A stretch of DNA of 6,763 nt from an uncultured Clostridia bacterium (GCA_949747745.1 CATKFT010000232.1:1-6763), one strand, 5' to 3'. Shown: positions 1 to 6,374, counted from the stretch's first letter. Notes: generated by a model not told the origin, from the sequence alone. Made by a program: numbers and translations.

Positions 1-46
1 AACTATAATATTTTATGAATTACTCTGAAATTAGTATGAATACTCC

Positions 47-76
47 TTGTGTATCTTGCCTATGTTATGCTATAAT
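47..76 (+). promoter_or_regulatory. Promoter for the plus-strand glycosyltransferase gene
   Basis: A TTGTGT -35-like hexamer (47-52) is followed after 18 bases by a perfect TATAAT -10 (71-76). The -10 is preceded by TGC, giving an extended -10. The start codon lies about 105 bases downstream, so the untranslated leader would be long and very AT-rich. The -10 match is strong and the -35 is weak. Confidence 0.5.
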
Positions 77-181
77 TAATATAATTTTTATTACTATATA
101 TTTTTTTAATAACTAAAAAAATATTAAAATATTTTAATTTATATATCTTTTATAAAAGTCAGGAAAGGAATTGATTTTACA

Positions 182-1005
182 ATGAAAAGATTTAGTATTA
201 TAATTCCTACATACAATGTTGGAAATTATATTAATCAATGCATTCGGAAGTATAACTTCACGGTTCTTTTAAAGATTATGAACTAATTATAATTGATGAT
301 TGTTCTACTTCTGGACTAGATATACTTGAGGATTTAAAAAAAGATTCTAATATTATTTTTGATAAAACTAATAAAAATTTAAAAGCTGGTGGAGCTAGAA
401 ATTTAGGAATTGAAAAAGCAAGTGGAGAGTATGTTATATTTTTAGACTCTGATGATACTTTATATGATAATCAAACTTTGGAAAAGCTAAATAATACTAT
501 TGGTTATGATACGCCTGATATTATATATACTGGCTTTCAATTTATTGGAGGCGAAAATGTCTCTTTTATTCCTAATTTTGAAAATTGTACTAAAGAATTT
601 AGATTAGCAAAAAACAAGTTTATCAATGTTTGGAGTATTGTTTGGAATAGAAATTTTATTTTAAAAAATAATTTACGCTTTGAGGAAAATATGTATTATG
701 AAGATTTACCTTTTTCTTTTAAAGGTATTGCCCTTTCTAATTCATATAAAATAGCTGATTATATTACTTATAATTACACTAGAAACCGTATTGGTAGTAT
801 TACTCAAAAAAATGGTAATAGCCAAAAAAACTTTGACCAGAGTATTGATACTATAAAAATTATTAAAAGTTTATATAACTTAAGAAGCTCTATCTCATCT
901 GCCTATTTGCCTTATTTACAAGAAAGAATTAATGAACAAAAAGAACGTTTATTAGTTCGTTTAGATAGAGCTATGAAAGAAGACCCTATTATAAAATCTT
1001 ATTAA
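182..1005 (+). pseudogene. Family 2 glycosyltransferase, broken by two +1 frameshifts
   Basis: This would be a cytoplasmic GT-A fold glycosyltransferase moving a sugar from a nucleotide sugar onto an envelope glycan precursor; donor and acceptor are not readable. ATG at 182 opens MKRFSIIIPTYNVGNYINQC, the classic GT2 N-terminus. That frame hits a stop near 284. The rest of the family pattern continues two frames away: SFKDYELIIIDDCSTSG, then AGGARNLGI, the metal-binding DSDD (about 448-459) and a YED motif in the acceptor half, running to the stop at 1005. Removing one base near 245-248 and one near 264 restores a 273-residue protein with C-I-R-S-I-T-S-R-S-F across the join, a normal length for a compact GT2. 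The ribosome binding site AAAGGA (164-169) sits 12 bases from ATG, rather far. The gene converges with the neighbouring glycosyltransferase operon, 19 bases away. It is either a real pseudogene or an intact gene with sequencing errors; the family call is secure. Confidence 0.85.
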
Positions 1006-1024
1006 CATCTTCCCCCATATACAC

Positions 1025-1681
1025 TTATTTTACAAGTTCTGTATTACTTCTTTTAAGTATCGCTTTCATTACTTGTTCTGACATTTCATTTAATGATTCC
1101 CATGATTTAGAATTATTGTCTACTTTACCAATATGAATTTCTTCTATTTTTGCATTTAGTTTAATCATATCTAATAATATTCCTATATCTACTCCATAAT
1201 CTTTTTCAAATGAAACTTTTTTAAAATATTCTGTTTTTCCAGCAATTATTCCACTTAGTGGTTGTTCAAATTTATAAGCATTTGCAAATAGTAAATTTAA
1301 TAATGGTTTTGCAACTAATTCTGTTACTCTTCCTCCTTCTCTTTCAAACGCTGATTTTACAAAATCTATATCTTTTTCTATAATTGGAGTAATCATATCT
1401 TTTATTATATCTTTATTATGTATTTCTAAATCTCCATCTATAAAAAGTGTAATAGCAGTATCTACATAGCTTATTCCTTTTTCCATAGCATATCCTTTTC
1501 CTTGTTTAGAACAATCAATAACTTTTACACCTTTTTTTTAAGCTAACTCCTTTGTTTTGTCTGTTGAAGCATTATTTACTACAATTATATTGGTTTCTAT
1601 TATACTATTTTTTACTGTATCTATAACTCTTTGTATTGATTTTTCTTCATTAAATGCTGGTATGATAACTGTTACATCCAT
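1025..1681 (-). pseudogene. GpgS-like (GT81-type) glycosyltransferase with an in-frame stop
   Basis: ATG at 1681, with AGAGGAG upstream, opens MDVTVIIPAFNEEKSIQRVI and runs in one frame for 218 codons, interrupted by TAA at codon 48 (1540-1538). Codon 66 (1486) is an internal ATG, but restarting there loses the nucleotide-binding N-terminus. Seen: PAFNEE (residues 8-13), NNASTDKT (36-43), a DGD metal motif (82-84), then GGRVTELVAKPLL (116-128), QPLSG (140-144), DYGVDIGILLD (161-171) and MSEQV (200-204). From memory, this series in this order is typical of glucosyl-3-phosphoglycerate synthase (GpgS, e.g. mycobacterial Rv1208), which transfers glucose from an NDP-glucose to 3-phosphoglycerate. 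This copy is much shorter than the roughly 320-residue actinobacterial enzyme. It also lacks the His of the HRNR segment (VDNNSK here) and the Glu of SGEY (SGII here), so its acceptor may differ. It is third in the operon, 15 bases after the preceding gene. Fold and relationship are fairly sure; substrate is unknown. Confidence 0.8.
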
Positions 1682-1696
1682 ATTTCACATTCTCCT

Positions 1697-2776
1697 CTAT
1701 TTTTTAGTATATTCATTATCATATTTAGACATATTTTCATACATTTTTTTTGATGGTTTAGTCATTTTATCTCTTTCTACTTTATTTAACAATTTTCTAT
1801 GTTCCTTTGTTTCTATAATACTTTGCAATGCTTCCTTATATTCATTTTTTTCAATACTATTTACTATTTTCTCTAGTCTTTCATCTACTAAACTTGCTTT
1901 TAATGTGTTTTTTAAATCAAAAAACCATTTCATTTCATTAAAAATATCTATTTTTTCTCTATCTTTAATTATTTCAGAATCTATTAATTTGCAAAGTATA
2001 TATGATACATTTTTTGCATAAAAATACCTATAAAATCCTATATTATCAGATTTTATAAAATTATCATATATATATTTATATGCTGTATTTATTCCTTCAA
2101 AATATTTCTTTGTACAGTTTGTAGATATTGTTTTTCCACTATAATTTTGCCTATAATTATATATTACTTCTTTTGTATAATATACTTTATCAGTATTTAC
2201 AAAACAATATGTTGTAAATATTGCATCTTCTGCTGGAATTCCCTTTATAAATCTTAAATTTAATCTATCTATAAATTCTTTTCTAAATATTTTGTTCCAA
2301 ACACCTGAATTCATTACAAAAAATGATTTTTCATAGTCTTTAATTGATAATTTAAAATTATCATATATCTTTTCATCAAATATAGAATTTTCCCATTTCT
2401 TTCCATTTGGTTCTGTATTTATATAATTACCTATTACAAAGTCTGCATTTTTTTCTTCTATTTTTCTATACATTATTTCTACTGCATTTTTTTCAAAGAA
2501 ATCATCTGAATCAAGAAACATTATATATTTTCCATTTGCAATATCTAGTCCTCTATTTCTTGCATCTGATAATCCTCCATTTTCTTTATGTATTACTTCT
2601 ATTCTTGAATCTTTTTGTTTGTATTTATCACAAATCTCCCCCGATTTATCTGTTGAACCATCATCTATAAGTATTATTTGTAGATTTTCATAACTTTGGT
2701 TTAATGTAGATTCTACCGCTTTTTTTAAGTATTTTTCAACATTATATACTGGTACAATTATAGATACTTTGTCCAT
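1697..2776 (-). CDS. Family 2 glycosyltransferase
   Basis: This 359-residue cytoplasmic GT-A fold enzyme belongs to the family that builds capsule, exopolysaccharide or teichoic-type glycans. The N-terminus MDKVSIIVPVYNVEKYLKKA is textbook GT2. DDGSTDKS (38-45) lies in the nucleotide-binding region, NGGLSDARNRGL (66-77) follows, and DSDD (89-92) is the metal site. AED (182-184) is the likely catalytic-base region, in the segment IPAEDAIF, followed by YNYRQ (206-210). The C-terminal part is Lys- and Glu-rich, with no membrane segment, and ends KYDNEYTKK. The start was set at ATG 2776 because an AAAGGA site sits 5-6 bases before it. A TTG-like start 30 bases further upstream has no such site and would add residues before the conserved first strand. 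It is second in the operon, 33 bases after the upstream gene, with no promoter between them. The exact sugar cannot be read from sequence. The gene appears intact. Confidence 0.93.
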   Translation of the reverse strand: MDKVSIIVPVYNVEKYLKKAVESTLNQSYENLQIILIDDGSTDKSGEICDKYKQKDSRIEVIHKENGGLSDARNRGLDIANGKYIMFLDSDDFFEKNAVEIMYRKIEEKNADFVIGNYINTEPNGKKWENSIFDEKIYDNFKLSIKDYEKSFFVMNSGVWNKIFRKEFIDRLNLRFIKGIPAEDAIFTTYCFVNTDKVYYTKEVIYNYRQNYSGKTISTNCTKKYFEGINTAYKYIYDNFIKSDNIGFYRYFYAKNVSYILCKLIDSEIIKDREKIDIFNEMKWFFDLKNTLKASLVDERLEKIVNSIEKNEYKEALQSIIETKEHRKLLNKVERDKMTKPSKKMYENMSKYDNEYTKK

Positions 2777-2781
2777 TTTTG

Positions 2782-2788
2782 TTCCTTT
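2782..2788 (-). promoter_or_regulatory. Ribosome binding site fixing the start at 2776
   Basis: On the minus strand this reads AAAGGAA, 5 bases before ATG 2776. It decides against the longer reading that begins ten codons upstream, almost touching the previous stop codon. Confidence 0.75.
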
Positions 2789-2809
2789 CGTTTGCACTAG
2801 AAGCACTAC

Positions 2810-4042
2810 TTAATTTATTATGTTTTTCATTTTATCCCATACTTCATTTGTTTTTAGATATTCTTTATAGTGTTTTACTACATTTTTATCTGCTTCTTCT
2901 AATGCAAATATTAATTCTTCAAAATTTGTATTACAAAATAATTTATTAATTTGAGGAATACTTATTTCTATTTTTTCTTTTACTTCTATTATATTTTCCT
3001 TATATTTCTCTTTATCTTTTATGTACATTAGCAATGGTTTATATTTTATCCAACCTAATGATGCTTTTAGAAATCTATGTTCTATAGATTCTTCGTCTAC
3101 ATTAATTTTTCTTAAATTTTTTGGCATTCTTCTATTCATAATTTGTGTATATTTCAAAAAGCCATCATGAAAGTGATATACTGGAATTCTTAGTACTTTT
3201 GTATTTTCCAATAATGTAGAAAAAAAGGTGTCTTCCCCCCTTGCACCATTTGGGTTATAAAATGCTGGAATCTTATCTAATGATTTTAGGTTTAAACATA
3301 GAGTTGATCCTGCTATCCATTTTCCTGTTCCATCATATTCTATTTCATATGCTTTATTTTCTAATATCGTTTTTTTAGCATATGTAACTCCATTGTCTTT
3401 TTCAAACCTTTCTTTTATGTTCTCCCAATTTACTATGTCATTGCTAATTCCTTCTATAAATTTTTTAAATGATTCTTCTGTTATATCATTTCCTATTTGC
3501 ATATATGGTATTGGAGAAATATATCCACAATGATGTCCTATTGTAATGTCTGAATTTTCAATGTTTTTTATATGTTCTTTTATATTATTTTGTTTTATCC
3601 ATTCTAAAGTTTTATTTTCATTTTTCAAAACTGCTAATGGGTACTCATCATCATCCCAAAATAGTAAATAATCTATTTTTCTTTTTAGCGCAAAATACAT
3701 TACTGTATTTCTTCCTTTTGCATGACCATGTCCCATTATTAAATCAACTTCATTTTTCTTAAATTCATATCTTGATTCTAATATTTTCTTTTCTTCTTCT
3801 ATATCTTCTGGTGTAATATATTTTATTTTTATGTTTTTATATACTTGTGGTAAAATACCATAAAAATCTGTTCTTTTTGTAAATTGATATTCCATATCAT
3901 ATAATATAAATATTGTAATATTTACTTTTTTATTTAAATCTTTTGTTTGTTCTATCAAATATTCATAGTATGAATTTATTATTTTACATACATTGGGTCT
4001 TCCAGTTACAAATCCTATTCCAAATTCTATCGCTTCTTGCAT
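2810..4042 (-). CDS. GT-A-type glycosyltransferase, first gene of the operon
   Basis: This 410-residue protein has glycosyltransferase hallmarks but is not a standard GT2 sequence. Seen: an N-terminal FGIGFVTGRPN strand-loop (7-17), a beta strand NITIFILYD (41-49), then HAKGRNTVMYFA (107-118), which resembles the xxRNxxxxxA helix before the metal site. LLFWDDDEYP (126-135) carries the DxD-type aspartates D130-D132. WIAGSTLCL (242-250) and NPNGARGEDTFFS (263-275) carry a GED motif typical of the acceptor/catalytic-base loop. HFHDG (290-294) is a plausible third metal ligand. The last 90 residues are charged and helical. There is no signal peptide or membrane segment, so it should act in the cytoplasm, presumably on a nucleotide-sugar donor; donor and acceptor are unknown. 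ATG 4042 was chosen because AAAGGAG lies 7 bases upstream. A TTG six bases earlier almost touches that site. It is first in a three-gene operon with a strong promoter and leader hairpin. Fold confident, reaction inferred. Confidence 0.85.
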   Translation of the reverse strand: MQEAIEFGIGFVTGRPNVCKIINSYYEYLIEQTKDLNKKVNITIFILYDMEYQFTKRTDFYGILPQVYKNIKIKYITPEDIEEEKKILESRYEFKKNEVDLIMGHGHAKGRNTVMYFALKRKIDYLLFWDDDEYPLAVLKNENKTLEWIKQNNIKEHIKNIENSDITIGHHCGYISPIPYMQIGNDITEESFKKFIEGISNDIVNWENIKERFEKDNGVTYAKKTILENKAYEIEYDGTGKWIAGSTLCLNLKSLDKIPAFYNPNGARGEDTFFSTLLENTKVLRIPVYHFHDGFLKYTQIMNRRMPKNLRKINVDEESIEHRFLKASLGWIKYKPLLMYIKDKEKYKENIIEVKEKIEISIPQINKLFCNTNFEELIFALEEADKNVVKHYKEYLKTNEVWDKMKNIIN

Positions 4043-4049
4043 TTTCAAT

Positions 4050-4056
4050 CTCCTTT
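4050..4056 (-). promoter_or_regulatory. Ribosome binding site fixing the start at 4042
   Basis: AAAGGAG on the minus strand ends 7 bases before ATG 4042. It leaves only one base before the in-frame TTG at 4048, so the ATG is the real start. It lies just downstream of the leader hairpin at 4062-4088, so the hairpin could affect access to it. Confidence 0.8.
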
Positions 4057-4061
4057 ATTAA

Positions 4062-4088
4062 AAATTCTTTTATTATCTAAAAGAATTT
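4062..4088 (-). promoter_or_regulatory. Perfect 10-bp inverted repeat in the operon leader
   Basis: AAATTCTTTT (minus strand 4088-4079) and AAAAGAATTT (4071-4062) form a perfect 10-bp stem around a 7-base loop. It begins about 10 bases after the predicted transcription start and ends 5 bases before the ribosome binding site. With only one G-C pair it is a weak RNA hairpin, so a DNA operator for a dimeric repressor is as likely as an RNA control element. A short U-run follows, so a weak attenuator is also possible. The geometry is seen; the function is inferred. Confidence 0.5.
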
Positions 4089-4104
4089 CATAAATACAGT
4101 CCTT

Positions 4105-4134
4105 ATTATATCATATACATTTGTTTATAGTCAA
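4105..4134 (-). promoter_or_regulatory. Promoter of the glycosyltransferase operon
   Basis: On the minus strand TTGACT (4134-4129) is followed after 18 bases by a perfect TATAAT (4110-4105). Transcription should start near 4098, giving a leader of about 56 bases before ATG 4042. This is one of the two best promoters in the window and drives all three downstream minus-strand glycosyltransferase genes, which show no promoter of their own. Confidence 0.75.
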
Positions 4135-4146
4135 ACAGCACATTTA

Positions 4147-4171
4147 TGTCGTCCCATTTTCTCCTACAACA
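4147..4171 (-). other. Small hairpin with AGGAG and ATG in its loop
   Basis: On the minus strand TGTTGT (4171-4166) pairs with ACGACA (4152-4147) through five Watson-Crick pairs and one G-U pair, around a 13-base loop containing AGGAG and ATG. On the plus strand the G-U pair would be a C-A mismatch, so any RNA structure favours the minus strand. The ATG opens an 8-codon frame (MGRHKCAV, 4157-4131) running into the -35 box of the operon promoter. The stem is short and may be chance. Confidence 0.25.
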
Positions 4172-4180
4172 GTCTCAATT

Positions 4181-4217
4181 TTAAATTACTACTACATTTT
4201 GTTTTTTAGTAATTTAA
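4181..4217. repeat. 11-bp perfect inverted repeat after vanY
   Basis: TTAAATTACTA (4181-4191) and TAGTAATTTAA (4207-4217) are exact reverse complements separated by 15 bases. The repeat lies about 30 bases past the vanY stop, where a terminator would be expected. It has no U-run directly after it on the minus strand and only one G-C pair per stem, so it is a poor intrinsic terminator. It could be a transcript-end structure or a protein site. Confidence 0.4.
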
Positions 4218-4246
4218 TAGAGCTAATTTGTTATTATGCTGTAACA

Positions 4247-5059
4247 TTACACTTCTTTTGCTCCTTTTAAATAGTCTATATATTCCTCTAAACAATATCC
4301 CTTTTCTTTCATTACTTTTGCATGTTCCTTGCCTACATATCTCCAATGCCAAGATTCATATATAATTTTTGTTATATCTTGCTTGTCCTTTGGATAACGT
4401 AATATAAATCCATATTCATCAGCATTTTTTTGTAACCATTTAAATGCTTTTGTATTTTCAAATTCATTTGTTACCGTATTAAAATCTGCCGCAAGACCTA
4501 AGTTATGTTCACTCATTTCTGGTCTTTGTACTACTGTTTGTGCCAATCTTTCCGCTTCTTCCTTGTCTTTTCCATTATTTTTATTTTTTTCTACTTGTCT
4601 ATTAAATAGTTCTTCTTGTTTATCATAACTTCTATATGCAGATTGTACCCATATTCCTGTTATGTTATCTTTATACATTTCATTTATCATTTCTTTTAAA
4701 TATGATATTGCTCTTTTATCGAATTTTACCCCATCAGCTATCTCTGCAAGCTCTGGTACATAATTTCTATCTACACTATTTTCATTATTAACTAATTTTA
4801 AGTTCCATTGGTTTAATACTTCATTATTTACAGTATCATTTTGTGGCTCTACACTAGTAGATACTATAACAGTATTTGTTTTTTCTTCTTGTTTACTTAT
4901 TTGGTTTTGAGAATCTTCTTTCTTTGTTTCTTGCTTATTTGTAAAAAGATATATAATTCCTTTTACTAGCATAATAGCTAGTAAAATTATAACTATTAGT
5001 GTTATTATTATTATACTAATTCCTGTAATAAATTTCTTCTTATTTACAATCTTGGGCAT
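4247..5059 (-). CDS. Membrane-anchored D-alanyl-D-alanine carboxypeptidase (VanY/M15B family)
   Basis: This 270-residue enzyme is predicted to remove the terminal D-Ala from peptidoglycan stem peptides outside the membrane. Residues 1-9 are basic (MPKIVNKKK), 10-39 form one long hydrophobic segment acting as an uncleaved anchor, and 40-80 are a polar Lys/Glu/Gln/Asn linker. The peptidase M15 domain follows. SAYRSYDKQEELF (140-152) holds the substrate-binding Arg143. SEHNLGLAADF (183-193) holds zinc ligands His185 and Asp192. ESWHWRYVG (235-243) holds the catalytic Glu235 and the third zinc ligand His238. All key residues are present and the length is normal. The start is ATG 5059, 8 bases after AGAGG; a GTG three codons earlier overlaps that site. 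It has its own promoter. No vanR/S/H/A/X-like gene is nearby, so this looks like a wall-maturation enzyme, not part of a vancomycin-resistance cluster. Confidence 0.93.
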   Translation of the reverse strand: MPKIVNKKKFITGISIIIITLIVIILLAIMLVKGIIYLFTNKQETKKEDSQNQISKQEEKTNTVIVSTSVEPQNDTVNNEVLNQWNLKLVNNENSVDRNYVPELAEIADGVKFDKRAISYLKEMINEMYKDNITGIWVQSAYRSYDKQEELFNRQVEKNKNNGKDKEEAERLAQTVVQRPEMSEHNLGLAADFNTVTNEFENTKAFKWLQKNADEYGFILRYPKDKQDITKIIYESWHWRYVGKEHAKVMKEKGYCLEEYIDYLKGAKEV

Positions 5060-5065
5060 ATACTT

Positions 5066-5072
5066 CACCTCT
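5066..5072 (-). promoter_or_regulatory. Ribosome binding site fixing the VanY start
   Basis: AGAGGTG on the minus strand lies 6-8 bases before ATG 5059. The upstream GTG start (5068) is itself part of this element, so it cannot also be the initiation codon. Confidence 0.7.
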
Positions 5073-5091
5073 TTTGTTTGGCTATAGTTTA

Positions 5092-5120
5092 ATTTTATCT
5101 TTTCTTTCCTTTTTCGTCAA
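5092..5120 (-). promoter_or_regulatory. Promoter of the VanY-type carboxypeptidase gene
   Basis: On the minus strand TTGACG (5120-5115) is followed after exactly 17 purine-rich bases by TAAAAT (5097-5092). Transcription would begin near 5085, leaving a leader of about 25 bases before ATG 5059. This makes vanY independently transcribed, although no clear terminator separates it from trmB. Confidence 0.65.
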
Positions 5121-5147
5121 TGTCTGGTTTTATTTTTTAATAATATC

Positions 5148-5804
5148 TTAAGAATATTGAGCAATTATAGCTTTTATTTTTATTCCTTGTTTAGAAAACA
5201 TTTCTTCATGCTCTGTCATTATATTTTCTTCTATATTTTCGTTATGTAAGTCTTGTGTTTTCCATATTATCTTAAAACCTGCTTGTTCAAAATAATTTAA
5301 GCTATCAAAAAATAGGTTATCATCATCTGTTTTAAATCTAATTTCTCCTCCAGCTTTTAGTAATGTTTTATATAATTCTAACTGTTTTTGATGTGTTAGT
5401 CTTTTTTTATGGTGTTTTCCTCTTGGCCATGGATTACAAAAATTTATATATATTCTTTCTACTTCATCTTGCTTGTCCATTATTTCCAAAATCTGTTCTA
5501 TATTATGTCTTGTTAAAATTATATTATCTATTTCTCTATTTTCCTTTTTATATACATCTTCAACATTTCTTTTAGCCAACCCTAACATTGTATCTATTAA
5601 ATCTATTCCTATAAAATTAATACTAGGATTTTTACATGCAAGATTTGCAATAAATTGACCTTTACCACATCCTAGTTCTATATGGATTGTTTTTTCTTCT
5701 TTAAATGCACTTTTCCACTTACCTTTGTATTCTTTTGGTGTATCTATATAAAATTTTGCTAATTTTAACTCTTCTTCTGTCCAACTTCTTTTTCTAATTC
5801 GCAT
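5148..5804 (-). CDS. trmB: tRNA (guanine-N7-)-methyltransferase
   Basis: This enzyme transfers a methyl group from S-adenosylmethionine to N7 of G46 in the tRNA variable loop, in the cytoplasm. At 218 residues it has the normal family length. Seen: a basic N-terminus, the SAM-binding loop IELGCGKGQF (42-51), the acidic end of the second strand IGID (65-68), then NFCNPWPRGKHHKKRLTH (121-138), the family signature. KTDDDNLF (158-165) and the C-terminal TEHEEMFSKQG (197-207) complete the pattern. One point to note: the Asp of the usual DPWP motif is Asn124 here. I believe some other clostridial homologues share this but cannot verify it. The start ATG 5804 has an ideal AAAGGAG site 6 bases upstream. 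The gene lies 119 bases after the ArsC-like gene, with only a weak promoter candidate between, so read-through is possible. Confidence 0.96.
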   Translation of the reverse strand: MRIRKRSWTEEELKLAKFYIDTPKEYKGKWKSAFKEEKTIHIELGCGKGQFIANLACKNPSINFIGIDLIDTMLGLAKRNVEDVYKKENREIDNIILTRHNIEQILEIMDKQDEVERIYINFCNPWPRGKHHKKRLTHQKQLELYKTLLKAGGEIRFKTDDDNLFFDSLNYFEQAGFKIIWKTQDLHNENIEENIMTEHEEMFSKQGIKIKAIIAQYS

Positions 5805-5843
5805 TTAATTCTCCTTTATATTGTTCATATTCTAGTAATTTTT

Positions 5844-5866
5844 ATTGTATAATTAAATTGTATAAT
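5844..5866. repeat. Direct repeat upstream of trmB
   Basis: ATTGTATAAT occurs twice (5844-5853 and 5857-5866) with a 13-base period. It lies in the leader or promoter region of trmB. It could be duplicated -10-like sequence or a binding site, but in such AT-rich DNA it may be chance. Confidence 0.3.
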
Positions 5867-5880
5867 AATTAAGCCTTATT

Positions 5881-5908
5881 TTTATAATCATTTCACTATA
5901 GCTTACAA
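5881..5908 (-). promoter_or_regulatory. Weak promoter candidate for trmB
   Basis: On the minus strand TTGTAA (5908-5903) and TATAAA (5886-5881) are separated by 16 bases. Both hexamers deviate from consensus and the gap is slightly short. trmB may instead be read from the promoter of the gene upstream. Confidence 0.3.
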
Positions 5909-5923
5909 TATTTCCACATTTCT

Positions 5924-6275
5924 TTATAATGTTTTCCATATCTCTTCTTTAAATCCTATAAAAATTCCTTTATTAGATATTAATAATGGTCTTTTTATAA
6001 GCATTCCATCACTTGCTAATAATTTTATCTTTTCTTCTTTGTTCATATTGTTTAGTTTATCTTTTAGGTTTAATTCTTTATATTTAATACCGCTTGTATT
6101 AAACCATTTTTTTATATCTTGACCACTTTTCTCTATCCATTTAGATAATTCTTGCTCCGTTGGAGTCCCGAGTAACAATATTTCTTTCTATAAAATCAAT
6201 ATGATTTTCTTCTAGCCACTTTTTGGCTTTTTTGCAAGTAGAACATTTAGGATATTCTATAAATACATTTTCCAT
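5924..6275 (-). pseudogene. ArsC/Spx-family thioredoxin-fold protein, frameshifted
   Basis: ATG 6275, with AAAGGA 8 bases upstream, opens MENVFIEYPKCSTCKKAKKW, the N-terminus of the ArsC/Spx family with its C-x-x-C redox pair (Cys11, Cys14). After IVT (residues 33-35) the frame is lost and stops after 44 residues (TAA 6143-6141). The expected continuation TPTEQELSKWIEK, NTSGIKYKELNLKDKL and DGMLIKRPLLISNKG lies one frame over and runs to the stop at 5924. Deleting one base of the CCCG at 6167-6170 restores a 116-residue protein of normal length, with the family's RP pair in IKRPLL. Relatives of this size are usually labelled arsenate reductase-like. Many are general thiol reductases or regulators of unknown substrate, and no ars genes are nearby, so arsenate reduction should not be assumed. 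This is either true decay or one sequencing error. Confidence 0.88.
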
Positions 6276-6314
6276 AATTTTAATCCTTTCAATTTCATAT
6301 TATTTTCTTTCTAA

Positions 6315-6343
6315 ATTATATCACTTACTTAGCACTATTTAAA
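6315..6343 (-). promoter_or_regulatory. Promoter of the ArsC-like gene
   Basis: On the minus strand a perfect TATAAT (6320-6315) is preceded by TGA, making an extended -10. A weak TTTAAA (6343-6338) sits 17 bases upstream. The start codon is 40 bases downstream. Extended -10 promoters tolerate a poor -35, so this is credible. Confidence 0.55.
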
Positions 6344-6374
6344 TACAATTTTTATTAAACCCTATTAATTATTC

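Noticed and set aside
15..116. A 33-codon plus-strand frame (MNYSEISMNTPCVSC...) at the left edge
   Set aside because: It has no ribosome binding site, no recognisable similarity, and contains the promoter of the next gene. The stretch 1-181 otherwise holds only that promoter and AT-rich leader.
123..138. 16-bp perfect palindrome ATTAAAATATTTTAAT upstream of the plus-strand gene
   Set aside because: It is made only of A and T in an extremely AT-rich stretch, so a chance origin is likely and no function can be supported.
1557..2021. Open frame of 154 codons on the plus strand, rich in Phe, Ser, Leu and Ile
   Set aside because: It is antisense to two glycosyltransferase genes with clear motifs. 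Its composition is what the complement of AT-rich coding sequence gives, and it has no ribosome binding site.
2407..2670. Open frame of 87 codons on the plus strand
   Set aside because: It lies antisense to the conserved core of the family 2 glycosyltransferase and is a shadow of it. The plus-strand frames at 5363-5658 are the same kind of shadow over trmB.
4131..4157. 8-codon leader peptide MGRHKCAV upstream of the operon
   Set aside because: It lies upstream of the predicted transcription start and overlaps the -35 box, and its ribosome binding site is only 3 bases from the ATG.
4247..5059. Vancomycin-resistance cluster
   Set aside because: Only a VanY-type peptidase is present. No ligase, dehydrogenase, VanX or two-component genes are in the window, and such peptidases are common wall enzymes.
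6326..6336. CIRCE-like heat-shock operator (TTAGCACT) upstream of the ArsC-like gene
   Set aside because: Only one half-site is present; the second half at the required spacing is missing.
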